Assembly: GCF_030272615.1 (NCBI RefSeq)
Contig: NC_081413.1
Location: forward strand, 144,002,476-144,066,475
DNA length: 64,000 bases
Direction of reading: 5' to 3'
DNA from: Cryptomeria japonica
Lineage: Eukaryota; Streptophyta; Pinopsida; Cupressales; Cupressaceae
The notes beneath the pieces are model-generated. The model made no database searches. It was not told the DNA's origin and was given only the letters and a program-made list of their open reading frames with translations. The position numbers were made by a program, and so were the translations under genes. This document shows, piece by piece, positions 22,101-34,100 of this stretch; the stretch's first letter is position 1, and the number at the start of each line of letters is the position of its first letter.

Positions 22101-25100
22101 AGCAGGTTCCCGAATTGACCCCAAAATACCAAAAACAAAACTTTCTAAATTTAGAAAAGAAAAAAAGCAAAAATTCCTATAAAAACAAGTTGTTAAAATT
22201 GACCCCGATAAATTGCGATTTTACTCCTTCGACCTAACTGAGCCCGCATGCAGCATCGAAACACTGATTTGACCATTCCTTCATTTTTTGACTCTGGTGA
22301 CTCCTCCAAATTTCAATCGTAATGTAAAACGAAATCAAAGCTCCCAAAAAGAATAAATTGTTTGCCTAATATTCAAAAATAAGAATAATAGCCTAATATA
22401 CAAAAATAACAATAATAAAGAATAAGTGGTATAAATGATATTTATATTTCTCATAAAATTAAATTTTATGGTTGTTCTCATCATACATATAGTTTGAGTT
22501 TTATATGTGTTAATTTTAACACTTTCAGATTGACATAACTTAGAGTTTAGATTTAGTTTCTAATTAGTTTGTTTAACTGAAAGAAAATGACAACATAGAA
22601 ATGAACAAATTAACAGCAAGACACAGTTACCCTGGGAAAACCTCCTAGGAGGAAAAACCCAGCTAGAAAAGATCCTTAGATCTGATTATGGATTATAGTT
22701 ATGTAATCATTACAACACTTATCTCATATATTTGCAGGTTCAGATGTTGCTATCACAAGAGGTATGAGGTGACTGCCTTCAACAATCACTTGTTGTCATA
22801 TGAAGGATAGATGTTGCTGCTCCCTTACCCTAGATTGTAGGCCTTCAAGGAATTCACTATGTATAACCTAGATGGCAGTCCTTCAAGCAGTTTCGCTTTG
22901 TATACATAAATGGTAGTCCTTCCAGTAATTTGTTGTACATGTATGAATGGCAGACCTCCAATCAGTTCACTGTGCATTCACTGAATTTTGCCAACACCTC
23001 AAGATGAATTTTGCACCTCCTAATGGTAGATGAAGGTTGTTGTAGTTGCAGATGACTGAAGTTCGCACTTAGGCAAGTATGAAGATTTTCGCATAAGATG
23101 AAGGAGCTAATTGACTTGAGTTGATAACAAATGAATCTTGATCTTTTATTTATATGGAGCGAACTCCTTAACTAGGTTGGCTTTTCAATAATTAAACTTT
23201 TAATTATTTCCTTTTAACTACCTTGTTAATAGGGTCGGCCCTATTGGATAGCACGCTGAGTGTTTATTTGATATAGCGTGGGGGATAGGGCCATGTTGGA
23301 GGGAAGAGGGGCCAGCCCTTATTTGGGCGTATTCCAATGTTGCCCAAGGCAATATGAATCCGCCCTTCGCTAATTAATATCAACACTCCCTCTTAATTAG
23401 GGAGGAGAACATAACTATAATCTTCCATCTTGCATACACAAGCAAGGAATGGAATTACATAATACAATCTTCGAGCTTGCACACAAGCATAGACTGGATC
23501 CACCTTACATTGCCCGCAGAGGGTGGAGAGGATCTTTTCGACCATCTTACATTGCCCGCAAAGAATGGTCAATCAATTACACTAATACCATCTTACATTG
23601 CCCGCAGAGGATGGTTTAACAATTACACTTCTCCCTGAGAAGTTTTTACAATACCATCTTACATTGCCCGCAAAGGATGGTTTAACATTTTACAATACCA
23701 TCTTACATTGTCCGCAGAGGATGGTTACTAATTACACTTCTCCCTGAGAAGTTTACAATACCACCTTACATTGCCCGCAAAGGGTGGTTTAACATTTACA
23801 ATACCATCTTACATTGCCCGCAGAGGATGGTTAATAATTATACTTCTCCCTGAGAAGTTTTTGCAATACCACCTTACATTGCCCGCAGAGGGTGGTTTGA
23901 TACAACACATCGTATTACTGAGATTGAGACTCCCTTTCAATTAGGGTTTCATTTTCCATAATACCAAGTTTGTCCCTGAAGTACGCAAACTTCACTTTGG
24001 ATAGAGGCTTGGTAAGAATATCTGCAACCTGCTCATCAGTGCTGACATACTTCAGCTGAATAGCACCTCTTTGCACCATGTCCCGAATGAAATGATAGTG
24101 AGTTTCCACATGTTTTGACCTGTCACGAAACACTGGGTTGATGGACATCTTAATACAACTCTGGTTATCACAGTGAATAACTGTAGGATCCCAAGCCTGA
24201 CCAAACAGCCCCGCAAGAAGCTTGCGAAGCCACACTGCTTCTCTAGAAGCTACACTTGCTGCAATATACTCAGCTTCAGCAGTACTCAATGCCACTAAGG
24301 ATTGTTTCCTGCAAGCCCAAGAGATTACTACGAATCCCAAGCTAAAACAAATACCGGAGGTGCTTTTCCTGTCTTTGACGCTTCCAGCCCAGTCTGCATC
24401 TGAATAACCTTCCAAGGTTATTGGAGTGTTAAGTGAATACTTCAGCCCAAAACCAACTATGCCTCGCAAGTATCTTAGGATATGCTTGGCTGCAACAAGA
24501 TGAACATGTTTGGGAATGCTCATGAACTGGCTGAGAGCATTTACAGCAAAACATATGTCTAGTCTAGTGTTAACTAGATACATCAGTGATCCAATCAACT
24601 GCCGGTACTCGGATGGATCTGCAAATTCAAAGTTAGCTGCAAAAACACTTAACTTCTTTAAGTTAGATTCCATAGGAGTAGACATGGGTTTACAATCCAT
24701 CATTCTAAATCTTTTCAAAATGTCAATAGTATACTTTCCTTGACTTAGAAAAATTTCGTTAGATCTTTGCCATACTTCTAGACCTAGAAAATAATGCATT
24801 AGACCTAAGTCTTTCATTTCAAATTCTGAAGTTAATTCTTTCTTGCATCTAATAATAAGTTCATCTTTACCAGTAAGGAATAAGTCATCCACATAAAGAA
24901 CTAGAATTAGCATTTCATCATTGGCTACCTTAAAGTATATGTTAGAGTCAGCATCATTTTTACAAAAGCCTAGACTTAGCAAGTATTTATCAATTCTTTC
25001 ATACCAAGCACGAGGAGCTTGTTTAAGGCCATACAGAGCTTTCTTTAACCTGCACACATGGGTTAATCTATCCTGAATCTCATAACCCTCAGGTTGCTCA

Positions 25101-28100
25101 ATATAGACTTCTTCCTCAATGACACCATTAAGGAAGGCAGTCTTGACATCCATCTGATGTAGTTTCCAACCCCTAGCAACAGCAATGGCTATTATAGTTC
25201 TAATAGAAGTATATCTAGCAACAGAAGCAAATGTTTCTTCATAGTCTATGCCTTCCTTTTGAGAAAAACCATGAGCTACAAATCTAGCCTTATATTTTTT
25301 CAATACTACCATCAGCATTATGTTTAATTTTAAATAACCATTTAGAGGAAACAACAGATTTACCTTTGGGTCTGGGCACAATGTCCCACACATCATTCTT
25401 GATGATTGACTAATATTCTTCATCCATAGCAAGCTTCCAGGCATGATGAATCAAGGCTTTTTCAACATTGCAAGGTTCAGTTTCAATGAGATTGCACATC
25501 AAATCAACGTAGTTGGAGAATACCTGAGGTCTCTTAGTTTGACGGAAGGTGCCACTGGGAGCAGCAAATCTTTCAGCTTCTTGAATGGTGTTCCTTACCC
25601 AAAGAGGCCTCTTTTTGGTAACGACAATGTCACTAGGAATATCAGTGGGATTCATGGGCTCTGGTGGATCATCATGATCATCTTGAGGTGGAAGTTCCAC
25701 TTGCTCCCTCTGAATCTCAGGGTTAGAATCAACATTTATATCTTGATTGTCATTAGCTTCATCAATAAAACAAGAACCTTTTGATTTCTTAAAAGCAATA
25801 TCTTCTTCAAATGTCACATCCCTACTTACCTCAACATACCTTTGACCTGGGATGAATATTTTGAATGCTTTGGAGGATTCACTGTAACCGACTAGAATGC
25901 CTTTCTTTCCGGAGGGTTCCCACTTGGTTCGCTTTTCTTTGGGCACATGAACATAAACAGGACTTCCAAAGATTCTGAGGTGACTGATGTCTGGTTTGGA
26001 TCCTGTGAAGGCTTCTTCAGGGGTCATGTTCTTTAGAACACGGTGAGGGCATCTATTCTGGATATATAATGCTGTTCTGGAGGCCTTTGCCCATAGGAAG
26101 GTCTGCAAGTCTTGATCGTGAATCATAGCCTTTGTAGCCTCCACAATAGTCTTATTGTTTCTTTCGGCAACACCATTTTGTTGAGGATTGTATGGAACAC
26201 AAAACTCCCTCTTCATTCCTGACTCAACACAAAAATCATAAAAGCTACCGGAGGTGTACTCACCTCCATTGTCAGATCTTAAACATTTAATTCTTTTACC
26301 AGAGGAGTTTTTAGTTAATGCTTTGAACTCTTTAAATTTACTTAGGACTTCATCGGATTCTTTAGATTTCAAGAAGTAGATCCAAGTTTTCCTAGAGAAA
26401 TCATCTATGAAGATTACATAATAAAGAAATCCACTAGGAGAAGCTATAGACATAGGACCACATAAATCAGAGTGAACAAGTTCTAGTTTGTCTTTAGCTC
26501 TATTTTCACTTTTATGAAATGGACTTTTAACATTTTTACCTATAGCACAACCTTTACAAGTGTTATCATGGATTTGACTGAGTTTAGGCATACCTTTGAC
26601 TAAGTTTTCAAGGGATGGAAGAGCTTGATAATGCAAGTGTCCAAGCCTTCTATGCCATAACTCACAGGATTCAAGAACCTCATTAATGAGTGCTTGGATA
26701 GGGTTAGTAGAGAGTTTATAAAGACTATCATATCTATGACCAATTATACGAGCAGATTTAAAACTAGATTTCTTAGGCCATGCAAGAACTTTTCCATCAA
26801 AAAATGCAATTTGATAACCTTTATCTTCTAGAGCAGAAATGGAAATTAGGTTTCTTTTAATTCCAGGAACAAACAAGATATCACTAAGGTGCAAGGAAAT
26901 ACCAGAAACTAAATTTAGAGAAGTAGAGCCAGAACCTCTTACCGAATAACGAGCGTCATCACCAATTACTACATGAAGCCTGGTATCCTTTTCTACTAAG
27001 TCTGAAAGGTGATCACAGTAGCCTGTGATGTGTCTGGAGGCACCACTATCAATCAACCAAGTATTGCTATCTGAAGGAACGCTACTAGACAGAGCGGAGA
27101 TGAATAAAAAATCATCATTTTGTTTTGATACTTCATTTAGGTTGGCTTCACTTTGGTTAAGGTTATGCTGACCTTTTTTAGCATAGTGACCAAATTTGTC
27201 AAATCTAAAGCAACGGACACACGAGGTATCTCTTGGTTTCTTCCAAGGGTGTTGGAAACTAAATGGTCTGAATTCCCTATTTCTTTTAGGATAAGGTTTC
27301 TTCCAATTTCCCCCTTTCTTGCATTGAGCTGCAAGCATGTGATGATCATCTATATGGGAACTTTTGGTTTGCCCTCTTGTGATGAGGCGAGACTCTTCTT
27401 GGATACAGTCATTTTTAAGGCGATCAAGGGTGGGTAACTCAGTCCTACCACTTATGGTTTGGATAAATGACTCCCATGAGTGAGGTAGACCATTTAGGGC
27501 AATCATGACAAGGTCTTTATCTTCCATGTTATGGCCAATTAAACCTAGCTGATTCTTTAGTTCTGAAATTCTCATAAAGTAAGAAATAACAAAATCTTCT
27601 TTTGCCATTTTGATATTAAGTAGTTGTTGTCTTAAAGTAATTGCCCTACTGAGATTGTTAATTTCATATGTACCTTGTAAATGGCTGAACATTTCCCTTG
27701 CAGTGGTAAATGAGGCAATAGAGGTGACTAGGTGGTCTTTGACTGAATCAATGAGAATCTTCCTGGCCTTGACAGCATCCTTTTTGAATTGTTTTAGCTC
27801 GGGTGCATCCGTAGGTTCAGTTAGCTCTTTTGCTTCTATGAATTGGAGAAGATCTTCTTCCTCTAGAGCCAACTTGATTCAAACTTTCCAGGCAGTAAAG
27901 TTTAGATTCCCATCAAGCCTATCTTCAACTTTCAGCCCCATTGACCTAACCTGAAAATGAGACAACAATCTGGAAATAAAGGAGTACTGAATTCTGAAAT
28001 CTGAAAGTTGATCTAGCCTATAGCTCTGATACCATGTTAATTTTAACACTTTCAGATTGACATAACTTAGAATATAGATTTAGTTTCTAATTAGTTTGTT

Positions 28101-31100
28101 TAACTGAAAGAAAATGACAACATAGAAATGAACAAATTAACAGCAAGACACAGTTACCTTGGGAAAACCTCCTAGGAGGAAAAACCCAGCCAGAAAAGAT
28201 CCTTAGATTTGATTATGGATTATAGTTATGTAATCATTACAACACTTATCTCATGTATTTGCAGGTTCAGATGTTGCTATCACAAGAGGTATGAGGTGAC
28301 TGCCTTCAACAATCACTTGCTGTCATATGAAGGATAGATGCTGCTGCTCCCTTACCCTAGATTGTAGGCCTTCAAGGAATTCGCTGTGTATAACCTAGAT
28401 GGCAGTCCTTCAAGCAGTTCGCTTTGTATACATAAATGGTAGTCCTTCCATTAATTCGTTGTACATGTATGAATGGCAGACCTCCAATCAGTTCGCTGTG
28501 CATTCACTGAATTTTGCCAACACCTCAAGATGAATTTCGCACCTCCTAATGGTAGATGAAGGTTGATGTAGTTGCAGATGACTGAAGTTCGCACTTAGGC
28601 AAGTATGAAGATTTTCGCATAAGATGAAGGAGCTAATTGACTTGAGTTTATTTATATGGAGCGAACTCCTTAACTAGGTCGGTTTTTCAATAATTAAACT
28701 TTTAATTATTTCCTTTTAACTGCCTTGTTAATAGGGTCGGCCCTATTGGATAGCACGCTGAGTGTTTATTTGATATAGCGTGGGGGATAGGGCCACGTTG
28801 CAGGGAAGAGGGGCCAGCCCTTATTTGGGCGGATTCCAATGTTGCCCAAGGCAATATGAATCCGCCCTTCCCTAATTAATATCAACAATATGTACCTTAA
28901 TTCTCATACCTTTTCTTTAACCTTTTAAAAAATTTAAGAATCTCAACTGCTGGTGCACCACCCTCACTTTGTCAACCTAGCAAACTCTTTGAAATGGATG
29001 GTATGATATGGAATTCACATACTCAATCACTACAGGCGAAATGCTAAAAAGTACTCCAACTAAACACTTAATCACTCAGCTCAGCCTACTGGGACCCTCT
29101 GATACCATAAAGATTTCCTCCAAGGCATGCAAACAGCAACCAGAAGATAATATTTTCTCACAATTCAGGGCTCTGCTGCTGCTGCTATATAATGGCATAA
29201 CAGATTCCAAATTGAAATACAGCCTACTTAGCCAAAGATGTGGGATAGAGCCCTAACAATTTCTCATAAACAAGACCAGTCAGGTTTTAGCATAATTGAT
29301 TCTCAAGACCTAATTACAGCTATACAGAGAGGATGAACTAGATAGATATAAGCCTCCCGTGGCTCCAATAGTGGTAACACCACAAAGCCCATTTACAATC
29401 CTTGCAAGACATCTCCTCTCAAATCGCAATGCTTTATAACCCCCAGAGTATGACAATCTCAAAGCCATTTAATGAAAGAACTTTTATTACAACCAAAGGT
29501 GCAGTTAGATTGATTTAACAAGATCAAGAGTTAATCCACTTCAGTTGCATATGTGATTATGCTTACATTTGATTTAACTAACTTAAGCATGTAGTGTGTT
29601 GGCATTGTACACTAATCAATTCAGTTCAACTTTACGCTGAGTCTAACTCTAAGTTTGAGGAATATTGTACACTAATTGATTCAGTTAAACTTTACACTCA
29701 GCCCAACTCTTAATTTAAGAAACATTGTATGCTAATCAATTCAGTTCAACTTTATGCTGAGTCTAACTCTTAATTTGAGGATACATATTATGAATGCAGC
29801 ACGTATACATATTTTCAGTTTCTTTGAGTAAGATAATGAGTTTTTCTCTTCTTTCTGCTATTTTCATCCATTCTAAAGGTTATAGCATAACCCTTTTGTC
29901 TTTACAGGAAAATGGTTTCAAAATCTTCATGAACCATGCATGAAGAGACTAATGCAACAAAGCATCTTCAAATTTCTGTATGAATCTGAAAACTTAAACG
30001 AAGTCAATCAATATAACTTTCTCACATTATCCTTTGAATACTAGAAGTGTGCAAATGATAGCATGAACTATCTCGAAGGTTATATTTGCATCAAAAATAC
30101 AATTGATAAATCAAATGATAATAGATATAACCTCCTTATTGCCTTCCAATCTTTGATGGAGAAATGGTGGAAATTTTTAAACAGAACTGCCGATCCAACT
30201 CCTGCCACACCTCTTGCAATATTCTTATGTAATCGCTCCATGTCCTTATCAATCCCATATGTTGAAGTCGACTCAACAATACTGCCTTCATAACTCTTTG
30301 GTGAAAAATAACAACGTGGATATAATCTACAAGATTGAGGCTGACAATGGAGCCAATCTAAAGCCTTTATGTCTTGTGGAAGAGGTACCTAAAATCAATT
30401 ATGAGGAATAGAATCTAATTATTAGGAAGGATAGTAGACAATTACATCAATCCTCTTCATTGCATTTCAAGAGAATGTAAGTAATATAGGAAAGCAATAA
30501 AATATGTGATTCCTAAATAATAAATACGTGTTTGATAACAATACACAGTAATCATATACATCTAAACTCTTAAGCAACAGACTGGTACCATTTTTTTGTT
30601 GAAAACAGCATGGATTTAGCTCTAATGAAGGTAAGGGAGAAGTCCAAACAAAAAGAAAACTCACAACATATCTTTTTTTAGTGCTCAAAGTTATAAGTGA
30701 TACAAGGATGACAACTAAGAAGCATTGCTACTCTGTGAATTTTATAGAAAGAAAATTGACTGTAAAATGGATAGACTGACTAAACATGTCACAAATAACA
30801 ATATTCTGTCAGGAACATATCAGTCAGCATGTTAATGATCAATAGGCCAATATTTAAAATGATCAAACGCATTGCACATATGCACACTATTACGATAAAA
30901 GTTTCTTTACTTTTTCCTTTCTTCCACTACAGTAGCCAAGCCCAATACCTTTCATGAGTAGAGTCAACCATCAAGCAAGTGATATTTTTGTTATAGTATA
31001 GAGGGAGTGTAACCTATGGATGCAGTAGAAGATCTGAAAGTCATATAAGGGTTCACATCTCAGAGGAGATATTTGGATAGTCTTAATTGTTCAAATCTCG

Positions 31101-34100
31101 CTTATTTTTTTATGAAATTAAAGTAAGCTTCCATTTGACGTCTACAGATAGTATTAGAAAACACAAGCCTTTCAATGTTAAAAAACTAGCCATGCTAAGA
31201 CTGTTTTAATTTTAAAATTCCATAAAACCCTCAACAGACATTGATAACATGCATGTTTACTTTTTCCTTTCTTCCACTACAGTAGCCAAGCCCAATACCT
31301 TTCATGAGTAGAGTCAACCATCAAGCAAGTGATATTTTTGTTATAGTATAGAGGGAGTGTAACCTATGGATGCAGTAGAAGATCTGAAAGTCATATAAGG
31401 GTTCACATCTCAGAGGAGATATTTGGATAGTCTTAATTGTTCAAATCTCGCTTATTTTTTTATGAAATTAAAGTAAGCTTCCATTTGACGTCTACAGATA
31501 GTATTAGAAAACACAAGCCTTTCAATGTTAAAAAACTAGCCATGCTAAGACTGTTTTAATTTTAAAATTCCATAAAACCCTCAACAGACATTGATAACAT
31601 GCATGTTTACACAATTTCATTGCTACAGAGAGACTGTTTCAATATTTGAGGGGAGAGCCGAGAAGGTAAATGTTTTCCTAAGTTAATTCAATGAGTACCA
31701 AAGAAAATCAAAGAACATGTTTCTGAGTAGATTCTGGTTTTCTGTACAAATAATCAACAGTCAAATAAATTCCAATATGCAAAGAATTTTTCTTCTGAGT
31801 GACTATTGATTCAGAAAGCAATTGCTGCCTTTTTTAACTACAAATTTTCTCTACTGATTCAGGCAATAATGGCAGAGACACATTATAACCTGAATATGAT
31901 TGAAACGGACCAAAACCAATCTTTCAGAACAATGTTGAAGCTCAAAAGATTCTTATGTCATGAGGACCATTCAAATATTTAAGTTCAAAGCTGCAGAGTT
32001 CCATTGAATGAATGATAACAAACTGCAAAAGATTCTGAATTAGAAAACTATTGTAGAAGACCTTATCAATACCTAAGCAACAAAATATATGAACAGAATT
32101 ATCTCAAATCATGGGTACAGAACTATGAAACTGGATCCTGCAGGTAACCTTGCTATATCTGGACCAGTCTGCAGAGAATTCAAATCCTGGTCCATGTCTT
32201 GCTTGGACATAAACGGCATGTGTCCAAGGTTGAATGACCAGGCCCAGGGAGGTTGATGGGACATACAAATCTAAAGTGAAAATGTTTTACTTTTTCTATA
32301 TTATTAGAATTATATATTTTGCATGTCCCATATTCACAGATTCTTTGGGATTTTTAGTTGTCTATTTGAATCTTTCCATGGAGAGTATAAGAAATGATAT
32401 CCTTCTACAGAGTTCTAAAAGTTGTACATCCTTATCAAAATCAGAAACCAATCTAATATACGATTAGATTGCAATATTTTGCAATAAGTGCAAGGATGGT
32501 TCTTTTGGTTCACCTTTACCACCACCCTAACTCATAACAATTCTAGCACCACTAGAATTATTCTTAAATACATTTCAAAATAAAGTCTTGTATGCACAAG
32601 TCGAATTGTACTTTCTAACATATTAATTTACAAATATTTTTCTATTGGCGTAATCATTGCACTCCTTCTGGTGCAAGTGCTAGTCTGTATATACTATATT
32701 GTTCTGCTCTCCCTTTGAGCAGCACACCTCTTCTCTCATCTCTTTCCTTTATTCATACTAACAATAAGAACTTATAAATAAGTGTTATTGGTGCTTATAT
32801 TTTCAAAATACTGATTTTATGTCTACTTGGTACTGGAACTATTGTCCAAAGCCTACTTTTGTGATTTCGTCATGTTGTGATCTTGTGAGTTGAATATTGT
32901 TAACAGTTATTGCAGTTGTTATTGATTTGGGTTTTGTAGCTTTGTATGCATATCCCTTGTTCAATTCATAATAACTTGTGTACATGTGTTTCATCTGATT
33001 TCACCTTTGTGTTGTACTCACGCTTTTTCAGTTTCTTTTTCAGATAAAAAGAGTGAGCATTTGATAAATGTTAGGTTTTCCCTGTTAGACAAGAAATCTC
33101 TAAACCTCTTGTCTTCTGCAGAAAGTGCTGAATAGCCTTGTGCCCTAACCTGAGAACAAAACGATAAGGTTTTAATTTAAGTTTGTTTGCATTGCATACT
33201 CAAAGAAACCTAATTAGTTCTAGGTCAATTTTAGTTTTTTCTGCAAAAGGGGAATATTATCATTTCCTTTATCCTTAAAAATGGGGTTTCCCCCTAATTT
33301 GAAGAAAGTTACATCCTCACACGTTGTTCCATTTTGCAGAAAAATTAAAATGCTAACAAACCCAAAATCCAAGCTCAAACCCAAACTGCCAACACAAGTG
33401 TAGAACATTTGAAGATTAAAAAAGCCAATCCATACCATTAAACCTTCCATAACACCAATTTATATGTTTAGGGATCAAAATAACAGTACTAATTAAAAAT
33501 TTTGAAAGCAACCAATAGCAGAAATACAAAGGAACCATGCCAGAGTTTGTTGATAGTTACGAATCAAGAGTTATTTATCACCCCAGATACAAGTAATTCA
33601 CTTAGTGTAAAGAAAAGAAGGAAGAATGAAGAAAGACTGATCCAACTCAATGCACAAGTGTCATTCCAAGTTCAATTATATGGTGACTAAAATGAAGAGA
33701 GGATAGTTTATTTTTAAGGTTGATATCTTCACCTAAAGATGGTTCGGTTTACTGAATTAGAAAACTAGATGAGTCAGATGGTTATCTTTTTACATTTACA
33801 ATGGAATATATTAATGACAATCTGGTTGCATCAATCTTAATCCAGTTTCAGAAGCTGGTAGAAATAAACAATGAGGACTGAAGACCTGATTGATTTTGTA
33901 CTCAAAGAAATATTCTCGAGTTTAAGGAGATTTTCGAAACTGGATGATTGAAGCTGAGAAAAATCATAAGGCTAGAAAGAGCTTTCAGGGGAATTTGGCC
34001 AGGTAATAAATGAGATGCCTTATCAGAAACGTCAATGACAAAAGTATTACTATTACATAAGGAAATGAAGACAAACAACAAATTATGCATTCAAATTCTG

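Larger units (their letters stand above)
17955..22507 (-). repeat. Long LTR-like repeat region, minus orientation
   Basis: There is no coding similarity over 4.5 kb. The segment 19780-20060 is homologous to 2080-2440 and shares a minus-strand TATA box (19791-19800). Further right, 21240-21860 is an array of 'gggcggactt' words, and 22020-22300 has repeated 'gaccccgaa/aaaagcaaaaa' words. This looks like the same unclassified long-LTR family as 1546-6196, with a different drifting array in the same position. Confidence 0.5.
22508..28887 (-). mobile_element. Complete Ty1/copia element, inactivated
   Basis: LTRs at 22508-23385 (3', 878 bp) and 28035-28887 (5', 853 bp) both read TGTTAATT...ATCAACA on the plus strand. 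The 5-bp target duplication ATATG is exact (22503-22507 and 28888-28892). The initiator tRNA-Met primer site is at 28023-28034 (minus strand) and the polypurine tract at 23386-23394. Gag, protease, integrase, RT and RNase H occur in copia order. The reading frame carries at least two stops and one frameshift. By eye the LTRs differ at about two dozen sites plus two indels, roughly 3%, which makes it the youngest element recognised here. It sits in ICS intron 3 in the sense orientation. Confidence 0.95.

Noticed and set aside
23500-23896. Regularly spaced repeats resembling a CRISPR array
   Set aside because: Repeats lie in a plant copia 3' region, spacers are themselves repeated and hairpin-forming, spacing is irregular, and there are no cas genes.
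29093-29110. Minus-strand TGGTATCAGAGGG, resembling a copia primer site
   Set aside because: It differs at the end from the tRNA-Met site, the preceding sequence does not end in CA, and no LTR pair is present nearby.
33220-33450. Minus-strand frame in intron 2 with a 'gattggctttttt' stretch resembling the DWL motif of ICS
   Set aside because: The frame hits a stop immediately; the real DWLHCQ exon is at 30132-30388.
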